From contig NZ_CP073346.1 of assembly GCF_024397895.1 (NCBI RefSeq), positions 4,588,001 through 4,652,000 of the forward strand: DNA of 64,000 nucleotides, read 5' to 3'. Below the pieces are notes generated by a model. It was not told the DNA's origin, made no database searches, and saw nothing but the letters and a program-made list of their open reading frames with translations. The position numbers were made by a program, and so were the translations under genes. The first letter of the stretch is position 1. Every line of letters begins with the position of its first letter. The stretch comes from Pseudomonas benzenivorans (GTDB lineage Bacteria > Pseudomonadota > Gammaproteobacteria > Pseudomonadales > Pseudomonadaceae). Positions 29,441 to 39,520 of this stretch are shown in pieces.

Positions 29441-30856
29441 TCAGCGCAGCGTTTCGATGCGCAGGCTGTTGGTGCTGCCCGGTTGGCCGAAGGGTTCGCC
29501 GGCGGTGATCACTAGGGTGTCGCCGGTCTTCGCCAGTCCGGCGGCGTGGGCAATCTCCAGTGCGGTGCGGGTCACATCCTCGACCTGATGCAGGCGCTCG
29601 TTGACCACCGAATAGATGCCCCAGGCCACGGTGAGGCGGCGCGCGGTGTCGAGGTTCGGGGTCAGGCTGAGGATCGGCGCCTTGGGCCGCTCGCGCGAGG
29701 CGCGCAGGCTGGAGGCGCCCGACTCGGTGTAGTTGACCAGTGCGGCCACCGGCAGGATGGCGCTGATGCGGCGGATCGCGCAGCTGATGGCATCCGAGGC
29801 GGTGGCCTCGGCCTGCGGCCGGCTGACGTTGAGCTGGGCCTGGAAGTCCGGGCCGCCTTCCACCTGTCGGATGATCTTGCTCATCATCTGCACGGCCTCC
29901 AGCGGGTAGTCGCCGGAGGCGGTTTCGGCCGACAGCATTACCGCGTCGGCACCCTCGGCCACGGCGTTGGCCACGTCGGTGACCTCGGCACGGGTCGGCG
30001 CCGGGGAGAAGCGCATGGATTCGAGCATCTGGGTGGCCACCACCACCGGGCGACCGAGCTGGCGGCAGGTGCGGATGATGTCCTTCTGGATGCGCGGCAC
30101 GTTTTCCGCCGGGACTTCCACGCCCAGGTCGCCGCGGGCAACCATGATCGCGTCGCAGAGTTTGGCGATATCTTCCAGGTGCTGCACCGCCGAGGGTTTT
30201 TCGATCTTGGCCATGAGGAAGGCCTTGCCCTGGATCAGCTCGCGGGCCTCGAGGATGTCTTCGGGGCGCTGCACGAACGACAACGCCACCCAGTCGACGC
30301 CCAGTTCCAGGCCGAAGCTCAGGTCGCGGCGGTCCTTTTCGGTCAGCGGCGACAGCTGCAGCACGGCTTCGGGGACGTTGACCCCCTTGCGGTCGGACAG
30401 TTCGCCACCGGCGATCACCCGGGTGTCGACGGCATCGGCGTGCTTGGCCGTCACCTGCAGGCGCAGGCGCCCGTCGTCGAGCAGCAGGTTCATGCCCGGC
30501 TGCAGGGCCTCGATGATCTCCGGATGGGGCAGGTTGACCCGCCGGGCATCGCCGGGAGTCGGATCCAGGTCCAGGCGCAAGGCCTGGTCGCGCTCCAGGT
30601 TGACCTTGCCGTCGGCAAAGCGGCCGACCCGCAGTTTGGGCCCCTGCAGGTCCATGAGGATGCCGATCGGCATGCCCAGCTGTTGCTCCACTTCGCGGAC
30701 CCAGCGGTAGCGCTCGGCGTGGTCGGCGTGCTCGCCGTGGCTGAAGTTGAGGCGGAACAGGTTCACCCCGGATTCGACCAGCTGGCGGATGTCCTCGATG
30801 CCGGCGATTGCCGGTCCGAGGGTGGCGAGAATCTTTACTTTCTTGTCGGCGTTCAT
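29441..30856 (-). CDS. pyk: Pyruvate kinase
   Basis: A 471-residue enzyme that converts phosphoenolpyruvate and ADP to pyruvate and ATP. Visible motifs: ILATLGPA at the N-terminus, NFSHGEHADH, the active-site Lys in FLMAKIEKPSAVQHLEDI and the metal-site MVARGDLGVEVP, then ATQMLESM and the C-terminal regulatory domain. Its ATG overlaps the ttuD stop (ATGA), so it is expressed with the glycerate pathway rather than with central glycolysis genes. In P. aeruginosa the equivalent copy is called pykF. Confidence 0.95.
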   Translation of the reverse strand: MNADKKVKILATLGPAIAGIEDIRQLVESGVNLFRLNFSHGEHADHAERYRWVREVEQQLGMPIGILMDLQGPKLRVGRFADGKVNLERDQALRLDLDPTPGDARRVNLPHPEIIEALQPGMNLLLDDGRLRLQVTAKHADAVDTRVIAGGELSDRKGVNVPEAVLQLSPLTEKDRRDLSFGLELGVDWVALSFVQRPEDILEARELIQGKAFLMAKIEKPSAVQHLEDIAKLCDAIMVARGDLGVEVPAENVPRIQKDIIRTCRQLGRPVVVATQMLESMRFSPAPTRAEVTDVANAVAEGADAVMLSAETASGDYPLEAVQMMSKIIRQVEGGPDFQAQLNVSRPQAEATASDAISCAIRRISAILPVAALVNYTESGASSLRASRERPKAPILSLTPNLDTARRLTVAWGIYSVVNERLHQVEDVTRTALEIAHAAGLAKTGDTLVITAGEPFGQPGSTNSLRIETLR

Positions 30857-32127
30857 GGGGCTGGGCTCTCGAGAATAAGAATGGCGCGGAAATCGTTGAC
30901 GTTGGTGCGGGTCGGGCCGGTGACGATCAGCTGATCCAGGGCGGCGAAGTAGCCGTAGCCGTTGTTGTCGTCGAGCTCATCACTGGCGGACAGGCCCAGG
31001 CGGTCGGCCCGCCCGTAGGTGTCCGGGGTCATGAGGGCGCCGGCGTTGTCTTCCGAGCCGTCGATGCCGTCGGTGTCGCCGGCCAGGGCGTAGACACCGG
31101 GCAGGCCCTTGAGGCACTGGTTGAGGCTGAGCAGGAACTCGGCGTTGCGCCCGCCGCGGCCGTTGCCACGCACGGTCACCGTGGTCTCGCCGCCGGACAG
31201 GATCACGCAAGGCGCCTTGAGCGGCTGGCCGTGCAGCACCACCTGGCGGGCGATGCCGGCGTGGACCTTGGCCACTTCCCGTGCTTCGCCTTCCAGGTCG
31301 CCGAGGATCAGGGTCGCGAAGCCGGCGGCCTTGGCCTTGGCGGCGGCGGCCTCCAGCGACTGCTGAGGCGCGGCGATCAGCTGGAAGTGGCTGCGCGACA
31401 GCACCGGGTCGCCGGGTTTGACGGTTTCCGAGCACGGGTCTTGCAGCCAGGCGCGGACGTTGGTCGGGATCTCGATCTGGTAGCGGGCGAGGATGGCCAG
31501 GGCTTCCACCGAGGTGGTGGGGTCGGCCACCGTGGGCCCGGAGGCAATCACCGTGGCCTCGTCGCCGGGGACGTCGGAAATCGCGTAGGTGTAGACGCTG
31601 GCTGGCCAGCAGGCCTTGGCCAGGCGGCCGCCCTTGATCGCCGAGAGGTGCTTGCGCACGCAGTTCATCTCGCCGATGGAGGCGCCGGATCGGAGCAATG
31701 CCTTGTTGATCGCCTGCTTGTCGGCCAGGCTGATGCCCTCGGCCGGCAAGGCCAGCAGGGAGGAGCCGCCGCCGGAGAGCAGGAAGATCACCCGGTCGGA
31801 CTCCTCCAGGTTGCTGACCAGTTCCAGTACCCGTCGCGCCACCCGTTCGCCGGCGTCGTCCGGCACCGGATGGGCGGCTTCCACCACCTCGATCTTCCGG
31901 CAGTCGGCGCCGTGCTCGTAGCGGGTCACCACCAGGCCGCTGACTTCGCCCTGCCATTCCCGCTCGATCACCTCGGCCATGGCCGCGGCGGCCTTGCCGG
32001 CGCCAATGACGATGACCCGGCCACTGCGATCGGCAGGCAGGTGGTCGGCCAGCACCTGGCGTGGGTGGGCGGCGTCGATGGCGGTGGCGAACAGGTCGCG
32101 CAAAAGGCTTTGCGGATCGATGGACAT
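30853..32127 (-). CDS. ttuD: Glycerate 2-kinase / hydroxypyruvate reductase (MOFRL family)
   Basis: A 424-residue MOFRL/GCKR-type protein. N-terminal region has the Rossmann-like VIVIGAGKAAAAMAEV, then FLLSGGGSSLLALP. The C-terminal MOFRL region has LSGGETTVTVRGNGRGGRN and ALAGDTDGIDGSEDNAGA. The family was long annotated as hydroxypyruvate reductase, but members in this neighbourhood phosphorylate glycerate to 2-phosphoglycerate, which suits coupling to pyruvate kinase. Start MSIDPQSLL at 32127 has GGGAG 7 nt upstream. Confidence 0.92.
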   Translation of the reverse strand: MSIDPQSLLRDLFATAIDAAHPRQVLADHLPADRSGRVIVIGAGKAAAAMAEVIEREWQGEVSGLVVTRYEHGADCRKIEVVEAAHPVPDDAGERVARRVLELVSNLEESDRVIFLLSGGGSSLLALPAEGISLADKQAINKALLRSGASIGEMNCVRKHLSAIKGGRLAKACWPASVYTYAISDVPGDEATVIASGPTVADPTTSVEALAILARYQIEIPTNVRAWLQDPCSETVKPGDPVLSRSHFQLIAAPQQSLEAAAAKAKAAGFATLILGDLEGEAREVAKVHAGIARQVVLHGQPLKAPCVILSGGETTVTVRGNGRGGRNAEFLLSLNQCLKGLPGVYALAGDTDGIDGSEDNAGALMTPDTYGRADRLGLSASDELDDNNGYGYFAALDQLIVTGPTRTNVNDFRAILILESPAP

Positions 32128-32356
32128 GGCGGGCTCCCGAGTCTGGACTCTTGTTATGGGCTGCAAGGCGCGTGGGACGCTCGCAGCTTTGGCCGATTGC
32201 AGTCCGCAGCGGCCGCGAGGCAGCGGCTGGGGACTAGAATCGACCCACCCGGCCGGCAGGCCGTGACACCGCCAACCGGGCAGATCGAAAGGGGCATCGA
32301 CTGACTGGCCCAACCTACCTTGGGTCAGCCAGCCGATGTGTTGCGCGTGGCCGGCC

Positions 32357-33247
32357 TCAGTCCTTGCGGATCGAGAAGTTGGCCATGTGCTCCAGGCCCT
32401 TGATCAGGCCGGAGTGGTCCCAGTTGCTGCCGCCGAGGGCCGCACAGGTACTGAACACCTGCTGGGCGTTGGCGGTATTGGGCAGGTTGAGGCCCAGCTC
32501 GCGGGCACCGGACAGGGCCAGGTTGAGGTCCTTCTGGTGCAGGCTGATGCGGAAGCCCGGATCGAAGGTGCCCTTGATCATGCGTTCGCCGTGGACCTCG
32601 AGGATCTTCGAGCTGGCGAAGCCGCCCATCAGCGCTTCACGCACCTTGGCCGGGTCGGCGCCGTTGCGAGCGGCGAACAGCAGCGCCTCGGCGACGGCCT
32701 GGATGTTCAGGGCGACGATGATCTGGTTGGCCACCTTGGCGGTCTGGCCATCGCCGTTGCCGCCGACGCGGGTGATGTTCTTGCCCATGGCCTGGAACAG
32801 CGGCAGGGCGCGCTCGAAGGCCTGCTCACCGCCACCGACCATGATCGACAGGGTGGCGGCCTTGGCGCCGACCTCACCACCGGAGACCGGCGCGTCCAGG
32901 TACTCGGCGCCGCTGGCATTGATCTTCTCGGCGAACAGCTTGGTGGCCGAAGGCGAGATCGAACTCATGTCGATCACCACCTTGCCGGCGCCCACGCCCG
33001 CGGCCACGCCGTCCTGGCGGAACAGCACGTCCTCGACCTGGGGGGTGTCCGGCACCATGACGATGATGAATTCGGCTTCCTGCGCCACTTCCCTGGGGTT
33101 GGCCAGGGCGACGGCGCCGGCCTCGACCAGATCGGCCGGGGCCGGATCGTGGTGCTCGGAAAGGAACAGGGTGTGGCCGGCCTTCTGCAGGTTCTGGGCC
33201 ATGGGCTTGCCCATGATGCCGGTGCCGATGAATCCGATTTTTGCCAT
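32357..33247 (-). CDS. glxR: Tartronate semialdehyde reductase (2-hydroxy-3-oxopropionate reductase)
   Basis: A 296-residue beta-hydroxyacid dehydrogenase that reduces tartronate semialdehyde to glycerate with NAD(P)H. The Rossmann motif GFIGTGIMGKPMAQNL, the substrate motif YLDAPVSGGEVGAKAATL and the catalytic Lys motif GGNGDGQTAKVANQI are clear. ATG 33247 is chosen since AGGAG lies 8 nt upstream; a GTG at 33256 is too close. Acts after Gcl and Hyi. Confidence 0.96.
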   Translation of the reverse strand: MAKIGFIGTGIMGKPMAQNLQKAGHTLFLSEHHDPAPADLVEAGAVALANPREVAQEAEFIIVMVPDTPQVEDVLFRQDGVAAGVGAGKVVIDMSSISPSATKLFAEKINASGAEYLDAPVSGGEVGAKAATLSIMVGGGEQAFERALPLFQAMGKNITRVGGNGDGQTAKVANQIIVALNIQAVAEALLFAARNGADPAKVREALMGGFASSKILEVHGERMIKGTFDPGFRISLHQKDLNLALSGARELGLNLPNTANAQQVFSTCAALGGSNWDHSGLIKGLEHMANFSIRKD

Positions 33248-33272
33248 GAGATGCACTCCTAAATAGTGGGGC

Positions 33273-34055
33273 TCAGATTGCGTTGTGCGCTTTCATCCAG
33301 CCGAGGCCAGCAGCGGTGGTGGTGGCCGGCTTGTATTCACAGCCGATCCAGCCCTGGTAGCCGATGCGGTCCAGGTGTTCGAACAGGAAGCGGTAGTTGA
33401 TCTCGCCGGTGCCTGGCTCGTTGCGGCCCGGGTTGTCGGCCAGTTGCACGTGGTTGATCGCCGCGAGGTTGCCTTCCACGGTGCGCGCCAGGTCGCCCTC
33501 CATGATCTGCATGTGGTAGATGTCGTACTGCAGGTACAGGTTGTCACTGCCGACCTTGTCGCGGATGGCCAGGGCCTGCTTGGTGTTGTTCAGGTAGAAG
33601 CCGGGAATGTCGCGGGTGTTGATCGCCTCCATGACCAGCTTGATGCCGGCGGCGGCCAGCTTGTCGGCGGCGAACTTGAGGTTGTCGACGAAGGTCTGTT
33701 CGACGCTGGCGCAATCGGCGCCCTGCGGACGGATGCCGGCCAGGCAGTTGATCTGCTTGTTGCCCAGTACCTTGGCGTAGGCGATGGCCTTGTCGACACC
33801 GGCACGGAACTCCTCGACTCGGTCGGGGTGGCAGGCGATGCCACGCTCCCCCTTGGCCCAGTCGCCGGCCGGCAGGTTGAACAGCACCTGCTCGAGGCGG
33901 TTGGCGTCCAGGCGTGCCTTGATCTCCTCTGCGGAAAAGTCATAGGGGAACAGGTACTCGACACCGGTGAAGCCGGCTTCGGCGGCGGCGGCGAAACGGT
34001 CCAGGAAGTCCACCTCGGTGAACAGCATGGACAGGTTGGCTGCAAAGCGGGGCAT
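33273..34055 (-). CDS. hyi: Hydroxypyruvate isomerase
   Basis: A 260-residue TIM-barrel protein of the xylose-isomerase-like superfamily that interconverts hydroxypyruvate and tartronate semialdehyde. Metal-site segments KLVMEAINTRDIPGF, YLQYDIYHMQIMEGDL and the C-terminal YQGWIGCEYKP are visible. The start MPRFAANLSM at 34055 has AAGGAG 6 nt upstream. It sits between gcl and glxR, as in other pseudomonads and in the E. coli all cluster. Confidence 0.95.
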   Translation of the reverse strand: MPRFAANLSMLFTEVDFLDRFAAAAEAGFTGVEYLFPYDFSAEEIKARLDANRLEQVLFNLPAGDWAKGERGIACHPDRVEEFRAGVDKAIAYAKVLGNKQINCLAGIRPQGADCASVEQTFVDNLKFAADKLAAAGIKLVMEAINTRDIPGFYLNNTKQALAIRDKVGSDNLYLQYDIYHMQIMEGDLARTVEGNLAAINHVQLADNPGRNEPGTGEINYRFLFEHLDRIGYQGWIGCEYKPATTTAAGLGWMKAHNAI

Positions 34056-34113
34056 GGGATGCTCCTTCAAATGGTCGGGTAGGGCCCGAAGCGACTCCGG
34101 GCACAGTTACGGG

Positions 34114-35889
<1,776 letters not shown>

Positions 35890-35911
35890 GATTAAATCCT
35901 CCAGGCTTTAT

Positions 35912-36005
35912 TCGATATTTTTTGTACGTGGCCGAAGCATGCCGTCCGCGTGGTTATGGGGTAAATTGCAGGTCTGTTTATTTCTGTCGATATCTGAGGT
36001 ATCGA
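35912..36005. promoter_or_regulatory. TCGATA repeats in the gcl/lysR divergent promoter
   Basis: TCGATA (35987-35992) and TATCGA (36000-36005) form a dyad with a 7-nt gap directly in front of the LysR start, and a third TCGATA lies at 35912-35917 near gcl. Candidate binding sites of the LysR protein for gcl control and autorepression. Confidence 0.45.
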
Positions 36006-36911
36006 ATGGACCGTCACACCCTGCTGCACAGTTTTGTTCTGGTGGCCGATCACGGCAGCTTCGCGGCTGCCGCCCTGGCTGAAAGCGTGACCCCTGTGGT
36101 GATGGGGCGGCGTCTCGATGCCCTCGAACGTCACCTGGGGGTCAAGCTCATGCATCGCTCTACCCGAGGCCTGTCGTTGACCGACCTGGGCGAGCAGTAC
36201 CTGGAGCGCGCTCGCGGCTTGCTGCGCGACTTCGACGAGGCCGACGCGAGCATCACCCACGGTGGCCATTCGGTCAGCGGCCACCTGGTGGTTTCGGCGC
36301 CCGCGGCTTTTGGCCGGCGCCACATCGCTCCGCACGCGCCGGCATTTCAGGCGCGCTACCCGGAGCTGAAGCTGTCGTTCAATCTGACCGACAGCGTCGT
36401 CGACCTGGTGCGCCAGGGCTACGACATGGGAATTCGTATCGGCGAGGTCACCGACCCTAACTACGTGGCGATCAAGTTGTTTCCCAATCGCCGCGTGGTG
36501 TGCGGTGCACCTAGCTACTTTCAGCGCCATTCGGCGCCGCAGACCCTGGAAGACCTGGCCCAGCACAACTGCCTGGCGTTCAACCTGCAGGGGGGGCAGC
36601 AGCGAGGCTGGACCTTCCTGCGCGACGGCAAGCAGGTGGCGGTCAAGGTCTCCGGCAATCTGGACTGCAATGATGGCGAGCTCCTCTACAACTGGGTGAA
36701 ACAAGGCCTGGGCATCGGCTGGCGTTCGACCTGGGAGATCCAGGCCGAACTCAAGCGCGGGCAACTGGTCACCGTGCTCGATGAATTCGCCCTTCCGGCT
36801 TACGACATCCAGGCCGTCTATCCCCAGCAACGCTACCTCCCGGCCAAGGTGCGGTTCTTCATCGATTACCTGAAGGCGATCTACAACACGCCGGGTTACT
36901 GGGAAAACTGA
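36006..36911 (+). CDS. LysR-family regulator, probable regulator of gcl operon
   Basis: A 301-residue LysR-type protein. HTH region HSFVLVADHGSFAAAALAES...VVMGRRLDALERHLG, then LMHRSTRGLSLTDLGEQYLE, and an effector domain of the CrgA/AaeR-like subgroup (RYPELKLSFNLTDSVVDLVRQGYDMGIRIG). Start at 36006, right after a TCGATA dyad; no Shine-Dalgarno is obvious. Divergent from gcl, which suggests it senses a glyoxylate-pathway metabolite. Confidence 0.9.
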   Translation: MDRHTLLHSFVLVADHGSFAAAALAESVTPVVMGRRLDALERHLGVKLMHRSTRGLSLTDLGEQYLERARGLLRDFDEADASITHGGHSVSGHLVVSAPAAFGRRHIAPHAPAFQARYPELKLSFNLTDSVVDLVRQGYDMGIRIGEVTDPNYVAIKLFPNRRVVCGAPSYFQRHSAPQTLEDLAQHNCLAFNLQGGQQRGWTFLRDGKQVAVKVSGNLDCNDGELLYNWVKQGLGIGWRSTWEIQAELKRGQLVTVLDEFALPAYDIQAVYPQQRYLPAKVRFFIDYLKAIYNTPGYWEN

Positions 36912-36920
36912 AGTGCGATA

Positions 36921-36975
36921 ATGTATACAAAAGATTCATCTAAAATGTAAACAATAAAATTATCTTTGTGTACAG
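36921..36975. promoter_or_regulatory. Three GntR-type operator motifs upstream of the GlcG/HbpS gene
   Basis: ATGTATACAA (36921-36930), ATGTAAACAA (36945-36954) and TTGTGTACAG (36966-36975) are spaced 24 and 21 nt apart, on roughly the same helix face, 95-150 bp before the gene at 37071. Each is one or two changes from TTGTRYACAA, which recurs through the purine cluster. Confidence 0.65.
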
Positions 36976-37070
36976 TTATTGCGTTCCTGTGCCCGGGTCG
37001 TCCTGCCATCTCGGCGGCGTCGCGGGGAGTCGACAGGGTTTCGGATCGTCAGCCTGAGAGAGGACAACTC

Positions 37071-37511
37071 ATGAGTACCTTGAACCTGCATACCGCCACC
37101 GCCATCAGCAACCGGGCCCTGGCCGTCGGCCGCGAGCTGTCGGCGGCGCCTCTGACCGTTGCCGTGCTGGACGCTGGCGGTCACCTGATCTGTCTGCAGC
37201 GGGAGGACGGCGCGAGCCTGCTGCGCCCGCAGATCGCCATCGGCAAGGCCTGGGGCGCGGTGGCCCTGGGCAAGGGCTCGCGGCTGATCGCCGCCGATGC
37301 ACAGCAGCGCCCGGCGTTCATCGGTGCAGTGAATGCACTGGCCGACGGCAAGCTGGTACCGGCGCCGGGGGGCGTGCTGATTCGCGATGAGACGGGTCAG
37401 GTAGTCGGGGCCATCGGCATCACCGGCGACACCTCGGACCTCGACGAGCAGTGCGCCATCCGGGCGGTAGAGTCCCTGGGGCTGACGGCCGATGCAGGCA
37501 TCGCCGGGTAG
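37071..37511 (+). CDS. GlcG/HbpS-family protein
   Basis: A 146-residue single-domain protein of the GlcG/HbpS family. Characteristic blocks are TVAVLDAGGHLICLQREDGAS, a central AIGKAWGAVALG and the C-terminal PGGVLIRDETGQVVGAIGITGDTSDLDEQCA. No signal peptide, so unlike HbpS of Streptomyces it is cytoplasmic. Family members bind heme or corrinoid, or sit in glycolate and diol operons; the function here is unknown. It is the only small gene preceded by three copies of the cluster-wide operator, so it belongs to the regulon. Confidence 0.85.
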   Translation: MSTLNLHTATAISNRALAVGRELSAAPLTVAVLDAGGHLICLQREDGASLLRPQIAIGKAWGAVALGKGSRLIAADAQQRPAFIGAVNALADGKLVPAPGGVLIRDETGQVVGAIGITGDTSDLDEQCAIRAVESLGLTADAGIAG

Positions 37512-37579
37512 GGGAAGGAGGCGGGGCGGCGAAGCCGTCCGCTTCGCGCGCAGGCGGGTTCTGCGCCGCGGGTGCGGCC

Positions 37580-38224
37580 CTAGCGGGCCGTGACCTGCTC
37601 GGAGGGGCTGGTGGTGCTCGGGTCGATTTCGCAGCCCTTGATCACCAGGCGGATGATGGTCTGCGCGGCGGCTTCGTAATCCTCATCGCTGAGGTTGGCC
37701 TTGCCGGTGACGATGGAGATCTGCCAGTCGAAGTCGGCGTAGGTCTGGGTGGCCGCCCAGATGCTGAACATCAGGTGGTGCGGGTCGACGGGCGCCATCA
37801 AGCCCTGATCGATCCAGCGCTGGATGCAGGCGATGTTGTGCTTGGCCTGGGCGTTGAGCTCCTCGGCCTGCTCCGGCGCCAGGTGCGGGGCGCCGTGCAT
37901 GATCTCGCTGGCGAACACCTTGGAGGCGAAGGGCAGTTCGCGGGAGATGCGGATCTTCGAGCGAATGTAGGCGGTGAGCACCTCGGCCGGACGCCCTGGC
38001 TGATTGAAGGGCTCGGAGGCGGCGAGCAAGGGCTCGATGATGCTTTCCAGCACCTCGCGGTAGAGGTTTTCTTTCGACCTGAAGTAGTAATAGACATTGG
38101 GCTTGGGCAGTCCGGCCTTGGCGGCGATGTCGCTGGTCTTGCTCGCCGCGAAGCCCTTGTCGGCGAATTCTTCACTGGCCGCGCGCAGAATCAGCTCTTT
38201 GTTGCGCTCGCGAATGCTGGTCAT
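37580..38224 (-). CDS. TetR-family regulator of RutR type
   Basis: A 214-residue TetR repressor. HTH at residues 25-50 (TSDIAAKAGLPKPNVYYYFRSKENLYREVL). The C-terminal half resembles RutR/YcdC (MFSIWAATQTYADFDWQI; PHHLMFSIW), a family that senses pyrimidines or purine-linked metabolites and binds TTGACCA-N2-TGGTCAA in E. coli. A TGACC-N4-GGTCA dyad at 38337-38350 in its own divergent promoter, and copies at four other loci in the cluster, fit it as the cognate regulator. ATG 38224 chosen (AAAGGG close upstream). Confidence 0.87.
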   Translation of the reverse strand: MTSIRERNKELILRAASEEFADKGFAASKTSDIAAKAGLPKPNVYYYFRSKENLYREVLESIIEPLLAASEPFNQPGRPAEVLTAYIRSKIRISRELPFASKVFASEIMHGAPHLAPEQAEELNAQAKHNIACIQRWIDQGLMAPVDPHHLMFSIWAATQTYADFDWQISIVTGKANLSDEDYEAAAQTIIRLVIKGCEIDPSTTSPSEQVTAR

Positions 38225-38336
38225 AGGCCCTTTCGATATCCTTGTGTCGCCCGGCGCCGGGCGGCGGGTCGGCATGGTAGCACCGGCCTCGCGCAGGGCT
38301 CAAGCCGCCGGCTGGCGGGCCTGTCGGTGAATTACC

Positions 38337-38365
38337 TGACCATGCGGTCAATTTACTGTATACAA
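38337..38365. promoter_or_regulatory. Paired TetR-type and GntR-type operators, tetR/moaA promoter
   Basis: TGACC-ATGC-GGTCA (38337-38350) is immediately followed by CTGTATACAA (38356-38365). They lie about 110 bp from the tetR start and 85-110 bp from the moaA start, so both genes may answer to both regulators. Confidence 0.7.
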
Positions 38366-38448
38366 AGTGTCATTTTTCTGTTTCCATCCTGGTCCAGGCA
38401 GTTCATGACAAGAAACGTCTCGGCTCCTTGAGCACCAGGAGACTCGCT

Positions 38449-39444
38449 GTGCACAACTCCCAGCTGGTCGACCCCTTCGGTCGGCGCATCACCTACCTGC
38501 GGCTGTCGGTCACCGACCGTTGCGATTTCCGCTGCACCTACTGCATGAGCGAGGACATGGTCTTCGCCCCCCGCGCGCAGATCCTCAGCCTGGAGGAACT
38601 CTACGCCGTGGCCGATGCCTTCATCGATCTGGGGGTCAAGCGCATCCGCATCACCGGCGGCGAGCCCCTGGTGCGCAAGAACCTGCTGAGTCTGCTGACT
38701 CGCCTGGGGCGACGCGCCGAGCTGGAAGACCTGGCCATCACCACCAACGGTTCGCAGCTGGCCGAGCTGGCGCCGCAGCTGCGCGCGGCAGGGGTGGCGC
38801 GGCTGAACATCAGCCTGGATTCGTTGCGGCGCGAGCGCTTCGCCGCGTTCACCCGCCGCGACCGCCTCGAGCAGGTGCTGGCCGGCATCGAGGCAGCGCG
38901 GGCCGCGGGCTTTCGCCGGATCAAGCTGAACAGCGTGGTGCAGAAAGGACGCAACAACGACGAGGTGCTCGATCTGCTCGAGTTCGCCATGGCGCGCGAT
39001 CTGGATATCAGCTTCATCGAGGAAATGCCCCTGGGCGAGATCTCCAGCCACAGCCGCCAGGCCACCTTCTGCTCCAGCGACGAGGTACGTCGGCAGATCG
39101 AGCAGCGCCATGGGCTGGTGCGCAGCAATCAGGTCACCGGCGGCCCGTCGCGCTACTGGCAGGTGGCGGGCAGCGCGACCCGGGTGGGTTTCATCTCGCC
39201 GCACAGCCACAACTTCTGTGGCGACTGCAACCGGGTGCGGGTCACGGCGGAGGGCAAGCTGGTGCTCTGTCTCGGCCATGACAATGCCTTGGACCTCAAG
39301 GCCCTGATCCGTCGCTACCCGGGCGACCACGAACGCCTGCGCGAGGCGTTGCTCGACGCCTTGCGCCTCAAGCCCGAGCGCCATCATTTCGCCAACGATG
39401 AACAGGTTCAGGTGGTGAGATTCATGAGCATGACCGGCGGCTGA
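38449..39444 (+). CDS. moaA: GTP 3',8-cyclase MoaA (molybdenum cofactor), cluster copy
   Basis: A 331-residue radical-SAM enzyme starting molybdopterin synthesis. The N-terminal 4Fe-4S motif CDFRCTYC (CX3CX2C), the GGEPLVRK motif, the C-terminal cluster FCGDCNRVRVTAEGKLVLC and the essential terminal Gly-Gly (SMTGG) are all present, so it should be active. GTG 38449 is chosen: AGGAGA lies 6 nt upstream, unlike the in-frame TTG at 38428. Located among purine genes, it probably boosts Moco supply for xanthine dehydrogenase. Confidence 0.95.
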   Translation: MHNSQLVDPFGRRITYLRLSVTDRCDFRCTYCMSEDMVFAPRAQILSLEELYAVADAFIDLGVKRIRITGGEPLVRKNLLSLLTRLGRRAELEDLAITTNGSQLAELAPQLRAAGVARLNISLDSLRRERFAAFTRRDRLEQVLAGIEAARAAGFRRIKLNSVVQKGRNNDEVLDLLEFAMARDLDISFIEEMPLGEISSHSRQATFCSSDEVRRQIEQRHGLVRSNQVTGGPSRYWQVAGSATRVGFISPHSHNFCGDCNRVRVTAEGKLVLCLGHDNALDLKALIRRYPGDHERLREALLDALRLKPERHHFANDEQVQVVRFMSMTGG

Positions 39445-39520
39445 TTCGCCCTGCCAGGGCTGTTTGTCGGCCCCTTGCCGCTGCGCTACCCCGATCCCAA
39501 CAAAAAGAAGGAGGGTTGCT

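Noticed and set aside
35922..35935. TTGTACGTGG as a possible GntR-type operator near gcl
   Set aside because: Only the left half matches; no palindrome, so it was not counted among the operator sites.
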